DNA of 14,844 nucleotides from DSBN01 sp041686355 (GCA_041686355.1 JAWLDZ010000059.1:1-14844), one strand, 5' to 3'. Numbered from the stretch's first letter, positions 1 to 7,018 are shown. The notes: generated by a model not told the origin, from the letters alone. Translations and numbers: made by a program.

Positions 1-183
1 GACGGTCGCACACTAGTATCTGGAGGTATCGACAGGAAATTATACTTCAAGGATATCGAAAGCAGCAAGCTGCAGAAAATTTCCTCTCCATCGAAGAGCG
101 TATGGGACATCGAGTACTCACCGGATGGAAAGCGCGTGTTTGTGGCCACTGCCGACGGTGATATACTTGTGTTCGAAAAGTGA
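1..183 (+). CDS. C-terminal fragment of a WD40/beta-propeller repeat protein
   Basis: Frame 1 is open from the first base to the TGA at 181-183 and gives 60 residues; the 5' part lies outside the window. The fragment shows two propeller-blade signatures: a DGRTLVSGG...D stretch at the left edge and a W-D-I-E-Y-S-P-D-G-K-R-V-F-V-A-T-A-D-G-D segment ending in I-L-V-F. Spacing and residue types are those of WD40 or related beta-propeller blades, which usually serve as protein-interaction scaffolds. No catalytic residue can be judged from this piece. It is followed at once by a strong terminator, so it is the last gene of its transcript. The fold is fairly secure, but the specific function cannot be assigned. 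Confidence 0.75.
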   Translation, partial: DGRTLVSGGIDRKLYFKDIESSKLQKISSPSKSVWDIEYSPDGKRVFVATADGDILVFEK

Positions 184-205
184 AAACAGAGTATTAATAG
201 CCGAG

Positions 206-247
206 AAGCGCCGGGGGACTTATGTTCTGTACCGGCGCTTTTTTTTT
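206..247 (+). terminator. Rho-independent terminator after the WD40 gene
   Basis: A perfect 9-bp stem (AAGCGCCGG at 206-214 with CCGGCGCTT at 232-240) encloses a 17-nt loop and runs into an unbroken run of nine T at 239-247. It lies 23 bp after the stop of the upstream gene and isolates it from ssb. Confidence 0.9.
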
Positions 248-348
248 GCTTTTTCTTTTTGAGCTTTGAAGCAGAGCCTCACTTTTGTTCTCTATATAGG
301 TAGAGCGGATTCCGGAACCGTGTATGTCTTTAAGAGAAGGAGAGGAGC

Positions 349-765
349 ATGAATAATCTGAATTCTATTATTGTCGAGGGTAATCTGACCCGTGATCCCG
401 AGTATCGGTTGACACCTAACGGCAAACCCGTGTGTATGCTGTCGGTGGCCTCGAATCGGTATTATAAGAAGGACGAGGAGACCAAGGAGGAGACGTCCTT
501 CTTTAATGTGGAAACCTGGGCCAAGCTGGCGGACAACTGCAATCAGTACCTCACGAAGGGACGGGGGGTGCGGGTTGTGGGGCGGCTCAAACAGGACCGC
601 TGGACCAACGCAGAGGGTCAGAATAGGGAGCGGCTGAAAATCGTGGCCGAACACATCGATTTCAAGCCCCAGTACAAGAAAAACCAGCTGGAGAGCGAGG
701 AACAGGCCGTGCCGGCGATTGAAAGCAGCCAAGAGGACGATCAGGAGCTGTTGGAGGCAGTTTGA
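349..765 (+). CDS. ssb: Single-stranded DNA-binding protein (SSB)
   Basis: The 138-aa product binds single-stranded DNA during replication, recombination and repair. The N-terminal ~105 residues form the OB fold: M-N-N-L-N-S-I-I-V-E-G-N-L at the start, then T-R-D-P-E-Y-R, the F-F-N-V-E-T-W strand, and G-R-G-V-R-V-V-G-R-L. The start follows a purine-rich Shine-Dalgarno stretch (AAGGAGAGGAG, 337-347). The tail (about 109-138) is short, rich in Glu/Gln/Asp, and ends in ELLEAV. It lacks the D-D-x-I-P-F tip through which canonical SSBs recruit partner proteins. The gene stands alone between two terminators rather than between rpsF and rpsR, which suggests either a secondary SSB or a lineage with a rearranged ssb locus. 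Family assignment is secure; paralog status is inference. Confidence 0.95.
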   Translation: MNNLNSIIVEGNLTRDPEYRLTPNGKPVCMLSVASNRYYKKDEETKEETSFFNVETWAKLADNCNQYLTKGRGVRVVGRLKQDRWTNAEGQNRERLKIVAEHIDFKPQYKKNQLESEEQAVPAIESSQEDDQELLEAV

Positions 766-792
766 ACCAAGCATAAAGGCCACACAGAGCGG

Positions 793-830
793 CCGGGCGA
801 TGAAGAGACCTTCTTGCATCGCCCGGTCTT
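793..830 (+). terminator. Probable terminator hairpin after ssb
   Basis: A perfect 10-bp GC-rich stem (CCGGGCGATG at 793-802 with CATCGCCCGG at 817-826) can be extended inwards by AAGA/TCTT. It is followed by TCTTTCATTC, a weak, interrupted T-tract. The stem is strong but the U-tract is poor, so termination may be partial. Confidence 0.65.
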
Positions 831-853
831 TCATTCATCCGCAAGAAATATAT

Positions 854-882
854 TAGACAATCCGGCGTTATTGCAATACAAT
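854..882 (+). promoter_or_regulatory. Sigma-70-type promoter for the 894 gene
   Basis: TAGACA (854-859, 5 of 6 to TTGACA), a 17-bp spacer and TACAAT (877-882, 5 of 6 to TATAAT). The expected transcription start at about 888-890 lies only some 4-6 nt before the ATG at 894, implying a nearly leaderless message. Seen by eye only. Confidence 0.6.
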
Positions 883-893
883 TTATAGCGTCT

Positions 894-1724
894 ATGAAGC
901 AAAAAAAGTTGAGCAGCAAAGAGATTGACCAGTTAGTTGATAGAATCCGTTCGCTCTACAACGATTATATGGTCAAGTATATTCAGGGCGGGGCTATGCG
1001 CGACGGCTTCGAGCAGCGTTATTTGGATGCGCTGAGGAAGCGGATCGATCTGCAGCGCTTTCTGCAGGTGGAGCTGAAAATTGTGCAGCAGATGATCGCC
1101 CGGGAAGAGGCGGAGCTCAGCCGCTGCGAAGATGAGGCCTATCTGCGCGAGAGAGAGCCTGCAGGGGGTAATGGCAAGGGCAACGGCAGTGGTGGGAAGG
1201 GCGATAGCCGGGACAGGGCCGAGACCGGCGATTTTGCCGACCGGGTAATTGAACAGATGCAGCGCAAGGCCGAGCAGTATCCCCCCGCGGGGCTGGACAG
1301 CTCCGAGGTGTGGGAGGTAGACCACCTGTACGGGGGGCTGCAGAAGTTTGAGCGGGAGCTCTGGCCGCCGGTGGACAGGATCTTTCGCAGGGTCTACCCC
1401 TCCCGTTACGACGGGCCGCGGCTTACCCTTGAGACTAAGCTGTTGGAGCTGGCGGAGGTGCGCATGGGGGGGATACCCCAGAGTCTGCATACCCTGCAGC
1501 TGCTGATGGGCCGCTTTCCGCGTAATTATCGCGAGATTGAGTGGGAGCAGAAGAACACCATTCTAAAAGCCGCCTTTTTCCTCCATACCCTCAAGGGGGA
1601 GCTTGAAAAATTAAGCCAGGAGTCGTATCTTTCGGAGGAGGATCGCCGGGCGGTCCGTAGGGCCTTGGAATATGTGACCAGCTTAATCGAAGACTTCCGC
1701 CTGAAGGATCTGAAGGAAAAATAG
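894..1724 (+). CDS. Hypothetical protein, charged, coiled-coil-like
   Basis: This 276-aa cytoplasmic protein has no signal peptide or membrane segment and I do not recognise its family. Residues about 1-95 are highly charged and helical, with likely coiled coil around 40-95 (runs of E/K/R/Q with L/I/V spacing). Residues about 108-127 are a Gly/Asn/Lys low-complexity linker. A second helical domain covers about 128-276 and contains W-E-V-D-H-L-Y-G-G-L, a W-P-P-V-D-R-I-F-R-R-V-Y-P segment and a charged C-terminus. There is no ribosome-binding site before the ATG, but a strong promoter match ends 11 bp upstream, so a leaderless transcript would explain the start. Thioredoxin follows 28 bp later and is probably co-transcribed. 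Length and composition suggest a structural or adaptor protein, but no function is claimed. Confidence 0.8.
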   Translation: MKQKKLSSKEIDQLVDRIRSLYNDYMVKYIQGGAMRDGFEQRYLDALRKRIDLQRFLQVELKIVQQMIAREEAELSRCEDEAYLREREPAGGNGKGNGSGGKGDSRDRAETGDFADRVIEQMQRKAEQYPPAGLDSSEVWEVDHLYGGLQKFERELWPPVDRIFRRVYPSRYDGPRLTLETKLLELAEVRMGGIPQSLHTLQLLMGRFPRNYREIEWEQKNTILKAAFFLHTLKGELEKLSQESYLSEEDRRAVRRALEYVTSLIEDFRLKDLKEK

Positions 1725-1752
1725 ATAGAGATTTAGTATAAGGAGTGTGTGA

Positions 1753-2073
1753 ATGGCCGGCATTGATGTAACAGCAGCAAATTTTGAACAAGAGGTTCTG
1801 AAATCCGATGTTCCCGTAATTGTGGACTTTTGGGCTGAGTGGTGTGTGCCCTGCAAGATGGTTCATCCGATTCTCGATGAGATTGCCAGTGAATATGAGG
1901 GTAAGATTAAAATTACCAAGGTAAACGTGGATCAAGAGGGTGATATTGCGGGTCAGTACAACATCATCAGTATTCCCACCCTGCTCCTGTTTAAAGACGG
2001 AACAGTGGTAAACCAGCAGGTAGGTGCCGGTCCGCGGCAGACTATCGAAAGCTTTTTCAAAGATTACATCTAA
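1753..2073 (+). CDS. trxA: Thioredoxin with a CVPC active site
   Basis: The 106-aa product is a single-domain cytosolic thioredoxin, a thiol-disulfide reductase that donates electrons to reductases and keeps protein thiols reduced. The active site is W-C-V-P-C-K, with Trp30, Cys31 and Cys34. The buried Asp is at 25 (V-D-F-W) and the cis-proline at 75 (S-I-P-T-L-L-L-F). Length is normal for the family. The CxxC dipeptide is Val-Pro instead of the near-universal Gly-Pro. A good AAGGAG (1740-1745) sits 7 nt before the ATG. It lies 28 bp after the 276-aa hypothetical gene and meets a minus-strand lipoprotein gene tail-to-tail with a 25-bp gap and no visible terminator. Family assignment is certain; the redox effect of CVPC is inference. 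Confidence 0.95.
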   Translation: MAGIDVTAANFEQEVLKSDVPVIVDFWAEWCVPCKMVHPILDEIASEYEGKIKITKVNVDQEGDIAGQYNIISIPTLLLFKDGTVVNQQVGAGPRQTIESFFKDYI

Positions 2074-2098
2074 TTTGTCCATCGCTTAAGGCCTTCCA

Positions 2099-3154
2099 TT
2101 AGGGTACATATTCAATTAGTGAGTTCTCGCTTCCGAAACTGCTTTGGCTGGTATCGACAATGTACCAGTCGGCGGCGCTGTTGCTGTCCTCGCCTTCTGG
2201 GCGGCGGCAGATAGAACGGGTAGCGGTAGAATCATCCGGGTTTACCCCATCCTCGGGGGCGATCAGCCGTCCGGCGGCTATCCAGCCCTCCTGCAGCCAC
2301 AGCTGATCGGCCCGGTTCATGGTATCCATACTGCCGAAACCGCGGTAGTTCTCGTCGGAGCTGGAGGTGCGGTTGCTGTACAAAAAGCCGTCCAGTAGCT
2401 CACCGTTACTGTGGCTGTACAGACTGATTACCCCGTTATTGCCAGACAGGCCGCTGCCCCCCTCTATCCACACATCCCAGGCCTCCATAACCGAATCCGC
2501 CGCACTGCATTCCACGGGAGAGGCGATTTCGTCGATTTCATCGGGGGTTCCCGCGGGTTTCGTGTGCACCACTATATACTCTCCGGCCTTGACCTCCACC
2601 GGCGGAAGTATCTTATACTGGCGGATAAAATCCCGGGTCCCGTCGATCAGACAGAGCCCGGCGGTGTTGCCGTCTTCCAGCACCAGCAGCTCTATTTTGT
2701 CCGGATGGTTCGCGGAGCCCTGGGTGGTGATTTCGTTTAGTCGGATGGACGGAATGTCTGGATTAAAGCCGTAGAACTTGGCCAGCACCGTGTGGGTATT
2801 GCCGGCAGGGTCGCTGACGCTGCACTCCAGGGAGTATTCGGTGCCGGGCTGCATGGGGTTTTGAAACCTGAGGTGCAGACGCTCCTCTTCAGTTCGGGTT
2901 TCGGCCCGCTCAAGGGCCGGGCTGCAGCTGTAAGAGTCGGGGCGGTACACGATGGGCTCGGAGAACTCCAGGGAAATGCGGTGCGGGTCGTGAACGGCGA
3001 TCGATAGAAACACCGGCGGGCGAAGGTCCTCCTTCAGCAGTGCCCGGGTGTCGGCAATGGGGGTACAGCCGGTCAGGCTGAGTGCCGATAAAATAAAGAT
3101 GAAATACAGCGCAAGGGCTGCGTATGTGTTACACTTTAACTGTACGCGTTTCAT
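2099..3154 (-). CDS. Lipoprotein with lamin-tail-like domain
   Basis: The 351-aa product starts at the ATG complementary to 3152-3154, because AGGAGG (3161-3166 in plus coordinates) sits 6 nt upstream; longer readings back to 3202 lack a ribosome-binding site. A lipoprotein signal peptide spans residues 1-29 (positively charged K2/R3, hydrophobic Y-A-A-L-A-L core) and ends in the lipobox L-T-G-C, with Cys30 to be lipidated. The mature protein has an Ig-like segment (about 40-125: ...I-S-L-E-F-S-E-P-I and P-G-T-E-Y-S-L) and then a lamin-tail-like domain (about 135-350). The latter opens I-R-L-N-E-I and closes S-I-C-R-R-P-E-G-E-D-S-N-S-A-A-D-W before a G-S-E-N. Such domains occur on secreted surface proteins and nucleases, but no nuclease module is present here. 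It is probably anchored in the envelope facing the periplasm or outside. Role unknown. Confidence 0.85.
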   Translation of the reverse strand: MKRVQLKCNTYAALALYFIFILSALSLTGCTPIADTRALLKEDLRPPVFLSIAVHDPHRISLEFSEPIVYRPDSYSCSPALERAETRTEEERLHLRFQNPMQPGTEYSLECSVSDPAGNTHTVLAKFYGFNPDIPSIRLNEITTQGSANHPDKIELLVLEDGNTAGLCLIDGTRDFIRQYKILPPVEVKAGEYIVVHTKPAGTPDEIDEIASPVECSAADSVMEAWDVWIEGGSGLSGNNGVISLYSHSNGELLDGFLYSNRTSSSDENYRGFGSMDTMNRADQLWLQEGWIAAGRLIAPEDGVNPDDSTATRSICRRPEGEDSNSAADWYIVDTSQSSFGSENSLIEYVP

Positions 3155-3173
3155 ATACATCCTCCTATGTGTA
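3154..3173. promoter_or_regulatory. Palindrome TATACAT-N6-ATGTGTA in a divergent intergenic region
   Basis: Seven-base arms (3154-3160 and 3167-3173) match at 6 of 7 positions around a 6-bp centre. The centre is CCTCCT on the plus strand, i.e. the AGGAGG ribosome-binding site of the minus-strand lipoprotein. N6 between half-sites is the spacing used by Crp/Fnr-family dimers, and a Crp-family gene starts 60 bp to the right. It could be an operator, an RNA hairpin presenting the ribosome-binding site in its loop, or chance. Confidence 0.4.
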
Positions 3174-3220
3174 AAGAGGAAAAAAATGGCGCTGTGCTTC
3201 AAAGTGAGACCATAAAATTA

Positions 3221-3226
3221 AGAGGA
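3221..3226 (+). promoter_or_regulatory. Ribosome-binding site setting the Crp-family start at 3233
   Basis: AGAGGA lies 6 nt before the ATG at 3233. The in-frame ATG at 3167 has no such site and falls inside the divergent palindrome, so 3233 is preferred. Confidence 0.65.
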
Positions 3227-3232
3227 TTTGAT

Positions 3233-3850
3233 ATGGAGCAGAAGCTGTTTGAAAAATACGGCATGACCGTTGATGAGGGCAAGGTTTTCTTCAAAGAAGG
3301 GGATGAGGGGCAGCATATGTTCATCATCCAGGAGGGTAACGTGCGCATCACCAAGAATATCGACGGCCGCGAGCACACCCTGGCGGTGCTGGGCAAGGGT
3401 GATTTTTTTGGTGAGATGGCGATTGTCACCCGAACGGTGCGCACCGCTACCGCCACCGCCGCCTCTACGGTTCAGCTGCTGCAGTTCGACCGCGAGGGCT
3501 TTCACAGCATGATCGAAAAGAACGCCCGAATTGCCCTGAATGTCATCGATAAGCTCTGCCGCCGGCTGCAGCAGGCCAATATGCAGATTCAGCATCTGGT
3601 ACGGCGCAACGAGCGGGGGCTGGTGGCACTGAACCTGCATTACGCCTTTACCGAAAAATCCGGCGGGCAGAGCTGCCTGGAGTACAGCAAACTGCTGCGC
3701 GAGCTGGCGCTGAATATGGAGTTTCCCCAGGAAAAAATACAAAAGTACATTGCCGAGCTGCGGGAGAAGCAGATTGTAAAGCTGGAAAATGATAAACTCG
3801 AACTGATGGATGCCGGCCGCCTGGGTGATATTGCCGAGACTGCGGGTTGA
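3233..3850 (+). CDS. Crp/Fnr-family cyclic-nucleotide-binding regulator
   Basis: The 205-aa product has an N-terminal cyclic-nucleotide-binding beta-barrel (about 10-115) with the glycine-turn pattern E-G-D-E-G-Q and L-G-K-G-D-F-F-G-E. The phosphate-binding cassette keeps Gly60, Glu61 and the Arg70-Thr71-Ala72 triad, so it could still bind cAMP, cGMP or a related nucleotide. A long dimerisation helix follows (about 105-135). The C-terminal ~60 residues read as a divergent winged helix (Y-S-K-L-L-R-E-L-A-L-N...Q-E-K-I-Q-K-Y-I-A-E-L-R-E-K). No Fnr-type cysteine cluster is visible. It is divergent from the lipoprotein gene and 43 bp ahead of glmS, so it is probably co-transcribed with glmS. The sensor domain is firm, DNA binding is likely, and the ligand is unknown. 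Confidence 0.85.
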   Translation: MEQKLFEKYGMTVDEGKVFFKEGDEGQHMFIIQEGNVRITKNIDGREHTLAVLGKGDFFGEMAIVTRTVRTATATAASTVQLLQFDREGFHSMIEKNARIALNVIDKLCRRLQQANMQIQHLVRRNERGLVALNLHYAFTEKSGGQSCLEYSKLLRELALNMEFPQEKIQKYIAELREKQIVKLENDKLELMDAGRLGDIAETAG

Positions 3851-3893
3851 GCCCGTAGTGTTATAAAAAAGATAATAGAGAGGAACTGAAATT

Positions 3894-5717
3894 ATGTGTG
3901 GAATAGTAGGATACTGCGGCCCCAAACCGGCGACGGAGGTGCTCCTGGAGGGCCTTAAGCGCCTGGAATACCGCGGATACGATTCGGCGGGGATCTGCGT
4001 CGGTGACGGGGAGACCTTTCAAACCTACAAACGCAAGGGGAAGGTCCGCGACCTGCGCGAGATTATCCCGGAGGAGGTCGGCGGGCTGTATGGAATAGGC
4101 CACACCCGCTGGGCGACCCACGGCGGGGTAAACGACCAGAATGCCCATCCTCACTCGGACGACCAGAACAACCTGGTGGTAGTGCATAACGGGATTATAG
4201 AGAACTACCAGGCCCTGAAGAACAAGCTCATCTCCGACGGACATACTTTTAAGTCGGAAACCGATACCGAGGTCATCGCCCAGCTGATTGCGGTGATGTA
4301 CAAGGGCAACCTGGAACAGGCGGTCCGCGAGGCGGTTTACCTGCTGAAGGGAACCTACGGCCTGGCGGTGGTGCACCGGGACGAGCCGGGGAAGATCGTC
4401 GGAGCGCGCAACGGCTCCCCCCTGGTAATTGGAGTCGGCGAGGGCGAGATGTTTCTGGCCTCCGATGTAATGGCGATGATGGCCCACACCAAAAGCGCCA
4501 TTTATATGGAAGACGGCGAGCTGGTCAGTATGACCAAAGACTCCTACAAGATGTTCGATATCAACGACCAGCACATCGAAAAGCAGGTGGAGCACATCCA
4601 CTGGGAGCTGGAGCAGCTGGAGAAGAACGGCTATACCACTTTCATGGAAAAAGAGATCCACGAGCAGGGCCAGTCCATTCAGCGGGCCCTGCAGGGGCGG
4701 ATCGACTTTGACGGGGCCACCGGCCACCTGGGGGGCTTAAACCTGACGGCCAAGGAGTTGCTGAACATCGAGCGGGTGGAAATAGTGGCCGCCGGTACCA
4801 GCTACTACGCCGGCATGGTGGGTGCCTTCTTGTTGGAACGGATGGCCCGCATACCTGCCCACGCCGAGCTTGCCTCGGAGGTGCGCTACAAAAACCCCAT
4901 CGTCCAGCCGAGCACCCTCTACTTTGTGGTCTCCCAGTCCGGTGAAACTGCGGACACCCTGTACGCCATGCGCGAGCTCCAGCGGAAGGGCGCCACCGTC
5001 CTGGGGGTGTGTAATGTGGTCGGCTCGACCATCCCCCGGGAGTCCGACGGCGGGGTGTATATCCACTCCGGCCCGGAGATTGCCGTGGCCTCCACCAAGG
5101 CCTTTACCAGTCAGATAACGGTCTTCTACCTGTTTACCCTGCTGATGGCCCGTATGCGCCACTACTCCTTCGAGGAGGGGTATACCTTTATCTCCGAGCT
5201 GAACCGCATACCCGCCCTGGTTGAACAGACCATGCAGCGGGCCGAGCATATACGGGAAGTTGCCCGGCGCTACGCCCACCATGAGAATTTTCTGTTTCTT
5301 GGCCGCGGCCTGCTGTATCCGGTCGCCCTGGAAGGGGCCCTGAAGCTGAAGGAGATCAGTTACATCCATGCCGAAGGCTACAGTGCCGCCGAGATAAAGC
5401 ACGGGCCCATCGCCCTGATCAACGAGCACACCCCGAGCGTCTTCCTGGTTCCCGACGGCGGCCTGCGCGAGAAGGTGATTAACAGCATGAAAGAGGTCCA
5501 GGCCCGGGAGGGCAAGGTGATTGCGGTGGCCGTGGACGGCGATGATGAGATAGCCGAGATGGCCGACGAGGTGCTGTGGGTTCCCAAAACCCACGAACTG
5601 CTCTCGCCCTTCCTGATGGTGCTGCCCCTGCAGCTCTTTGCCTTCGAGGTAGCCCTGGAGCTCGAACGTAATGTCGACCAGCCCCGCAACCTGGCCAAGA
5701 GCGTCACGGTTGAATAA
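3894..5717 (+). CDS. glmS: Glutamine-fructose-6-phosphate aminotransferase (isomerizing)
   Basis: The 607-aa enzyme converts fructose 6-phosphate and glutamine to glucosamine 6-phosphate and glutamate, the first committed step to UDP-GlcNAc for peptidoglycan and lipid A. It is cytosolic and full length for the family. The N-terminal class II amidotransferase domain starts M-C-G-I-V-G-Y, with Cys2 the nucleophile after Met removal, and contains R-G-Y-D-S-A-G and H-T-R-W-A-T-H-G. Two SIS domains follow (about 280-600), with A-A-G-T-S-Y-Y-A-G, S-Q-S-G-E-T-A-D-T and E-I-K-H-G-P-I-A. The C-terminus D-Q-P-R-N-L-A-K-S-V-T-V-E is the classic end that reaches into the active site. GAGAGGA lies about 10 nt before the start. 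No glmS ribozyme fits the short 43-bp leader. A small secreted-protein gene overlaps its 3' end. Confidence 0.98.
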   Translation: MCGIVGYCGPKPATEVLLEGLKRLEYRGYDSAGICVGDGETFQTYKRKGKVRDLREIIPEEVGGLYGIGHTRWATHGGVNDQNAHPHSDDQNNLVVVHNGIIENYQALKNKLISDGHTFKSETDTEVIAQLIAVMYKGNLEQAVREAVYLLKGTYGLAVVHRDEPGKIVGARNGSPLVIGVGEGEMFLASDVMAMMAHTKSAIYMEDGELVSMTKDSYKMFDINDQHIEKQVEHIHWELEQLEKNGYTTFMEKEIHEQGQSIQRALQGRIDFDGATGHLGGLNLTAKELLNIERVEIVAAGTSYYAGMVGAFLLERMARIPAHAELASEVRYKNPIVQPSTLYFVVSQSGETADTLYAMRELQRKGATVLGVCNVVGSTIPRESDGGVYIHSGPEIAVASTKAFTSQITVFYLFTLLMARMRHYSFEEGYTFISELNRIPALVEQTMQRAEHIREVARRYAHHENFLFLGRGLLYPVALEGALKLKEISYIHAEGYSAAEIKHGPIALINEHTPSVFLVPDGGLREKVINSMKEVQAREGKVIAVAVDGDDEIAEMADEVLWVPKTHELLSPFLMVLPLQLFAFEVALELERNVDQPRNLAKSVTVE

Positions 5718-6225
5718 GGGCCGAGGGGCGGGGCTGCTGCCGGCGGCTGCTGTTGTTGCTGCGCTGGTGCTGCTGCTGCCGGCGCTGGGTTTTCCCGGCC
5801 CCGCCGCCGCTCAGGAGGACCAGCCCCAATCGCAGGACGTGGCCATTTTAACCGACGGGCCGGAGCGGGCTCGGGGTATTGCCTATCTGCCCTCGAATGT
5901 ACTGCCCCACTACCGGGCTCGCTACGAGTACCTGGACAGCCGGATTGAAGTGCTGTACACCGAAGAGGAGATTGTCCGTTTCGCTCGGTGGGAGGGGGTT
6001 GCTTGCGAGGGGTATCAGTTGTATCGGGTGGACGGCGGCTCCGGCAGCCGGGAGGCGACCAGGCCGGTCTTTTTCTACCAAGCCCAAGAGTACTCCCTGT
6101 TTTTACAGCTGCCCCGGGAGTACCTGTGCAGCTTTCTGCAGCGCTTCATGCGCAAATTTGTCTATTTTAGAACTGTCCGGGAAATGCCCTCCAATCGGCC
6201 GCCCTTCCCGGCAATCGTCGATTAG
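5710..6225 (+). CDS. Small secreted protein of unknown function
   Basis: Starting at TTG 5710, which overlaps the glmS stop by 8 bp, the product has 171 residues. It begins M-N-K-G-R-G, then a long Ala/Leu/Val core, and a cleavage site after P-A-A-A before Q-E-D, a textbook Sec signal peptide. An alternative ATG at 5671 has a weak GGAG upstream and would add 13 residues, making an unusually long n-region; both starts keep the signal. The mature ~135 residues have no motif I know. They contain A-I-L-T-D-G-P-E-R-A-R-G-I-A-Y-L-P, several Tyr/Arg-rich stretches, two cysteines and a hydrophobic/aromatic segment (Q-E-Y-S-L-F-L-Q-L-P-R-E-Y-L). It is translationally coupled to glmS and ends 9 bp short of the opposing DUF364 gene. 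Probably periplasmic; no function assigned. Confidence 0.7.
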   Translation: MNKGRGAGLLPAAAVVAALVLLLPALGFPGPAAAQEDQPQSQDVAILTDGPERARGIAYLPSNVLPHYRARYEYLDSRIEVLYTEEEIVRFARWEGVACEGYQLYRVDGGSGSREATRPVFFYQAQEYSLFLQLPREYLCSFLQRFMRKFVYFRTVREMPSNRPPFPAIVD

Positions 6226-6234
6226 CTCCCGCCT

Positions 6235-6981
6235 CTATTCCTTTTTTTTCCAGTACACCTTGCGCGCGGCCTTTTGGATGGCGTGGGTTCCCCGTCCGTG
6301 GCGGACCGCTTTTACTACCCGGTCGTTGTCCGTGGGCAGGGTACCGCCCAGGATGCTGATGGGCAGGTGGGCGAAGGCCTCCGGCAGCATGGGGGTGGTG
6401 GGCCCCAAGAGTACACAGGGGGTGCCCTGGGGCACATGGGACAGCACCTCTTCGGTAGAGCCGTGGATGAGGCTGGTTGAGGTGAGGATGACCGCATCGC
6501 TGTTCTGCTCCAGGTTGCGGTAAAACTCCTCCTGTGAGCCTATCTGCTTGCCCAGGTCGAAGGCGTTGACCGAGGCGCCCCGGGCCTGTAGTTTGTCCAC
6601 CACCGGGCCGAAATAGCCGATCATCGAGACTCGACTGCCTTCTGCAATGTGTAAATCCTCCAGCAATGAGTCGCGATCTGCGGCACAACCGGAAGCAGCG
6701 CTGTAATTGAGGGCATTGACCGCGGCAACCGCCACCGAGCGTTCCAGCAGGTCTTGGGAGAAAAGTTTTTTTAAAATTAAAGAAGCCGATTTCCCTTCGT
6801 AATCCTCGGGATCTTTAAATAGCGTGCAGGAGCCCTTTGTCTCCACCCAGCTATAGGCCACCCCGGAGTCGCCGTTATCCAGCACCACCACGGTATAGCC
6901 GAGGCCGATGCACAGATGGGCAACGGTGCGGCGGCGGGCGGTATCTTCAAGCAGTTCGTATAAGCGTGTGTATATTTCCAT
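6235..6981 (-). CDS. DUF364/DUF4213 family protein (putative heavy-metal chelation)
   Basis: The 248-aa product is cytosolic. Its N-terminal half (DUF4213-like) includes A-V-A-A-V-N-A-L-N. The C-terminal Rossmann-like half (DUF364-like) has S-M-I-G-Y-F-G-P-V-V, an I-L-T-S-T-S-L-I-H-G-S strand-loop, L-L-G-P-T-T-P-M-L-P-E and I-L-G-G. These are the conserved blocks of the family, which was named for a proposed, unproven metal-chelation role and is often found near metal-uptake genes. I chose the ATG complementary to 6979-6981. A TTG at 7000-7002 would add seven residues, but neither start has a good ribosome-binding site. A promoter match ending at 6990 would start RNA almost exactly at the ATG. 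It is divergent from argH, with no metal transporter in the window. Family fairly sure; function unknown. Confidence 0.75.
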   Translation of the reverse strand: MEIYTRLYELLEDTARRRTVAHLCIGLGYTVVVLDNGDSGVAYSWVETKGSCTLFKDPEDYEGKSASLILKKLFSQDLLERSVAVAAVNALNYSAASGCAADRDSLLEDLHIAEGSRVSMIGYFGPVVDKLQARGASVNAFDLGKQIGSQEEFYRNLEQNSDAVILTSTSLIHGSTEEVLSHVPQGTPCVLLGPTTPMLPEAFAHLPISILGGTLPTDNDRVVKAVRHGRGTHAIQKAARKVYWKKKE

Positions 6982-6989
6982 GATGCCCA

Positions 6990-7018
6990 AGGGTAGCGCC
7001 AAAGGGGGGCTGTGTCAA
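6990..7018 (-). promoter_or_regulatory. Candidate promoter for the DUF364 gene
   Basis: On the minus strand, a perfect TTGACA (7018-7013), a 17-bp spacer and TACCCT (6995-6990, matching the T, A and final T of TATAAT). The predicted start at about 6984-6982 falls 1-3 nt before the ATG at 6981, implying a leaderless message. The -10 is weak. Confidence 0.4.

Noticed and set aside
662..919. Minus-strand open frame over the ssb 3' end and terminator
   Set aside because: It reads through the terminator hairpin, shows no motif and is a shadow of ssb.
3155..3202. Longer N-terminus for the lipoprotein, starting at 3202 or 3160
   Set aside because: No ribosome-binding site precedes these starts, the 3160 ATG abuts AGGAGG, and the extra residues would spoil the signal peptide n-region.
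3851..3893. Possible glmS ribozyme in the glmS leader
   Set aside because: Only 43 bp separate the genes and no pseudoknot core is visible; the ribozyme needs far more sequence.
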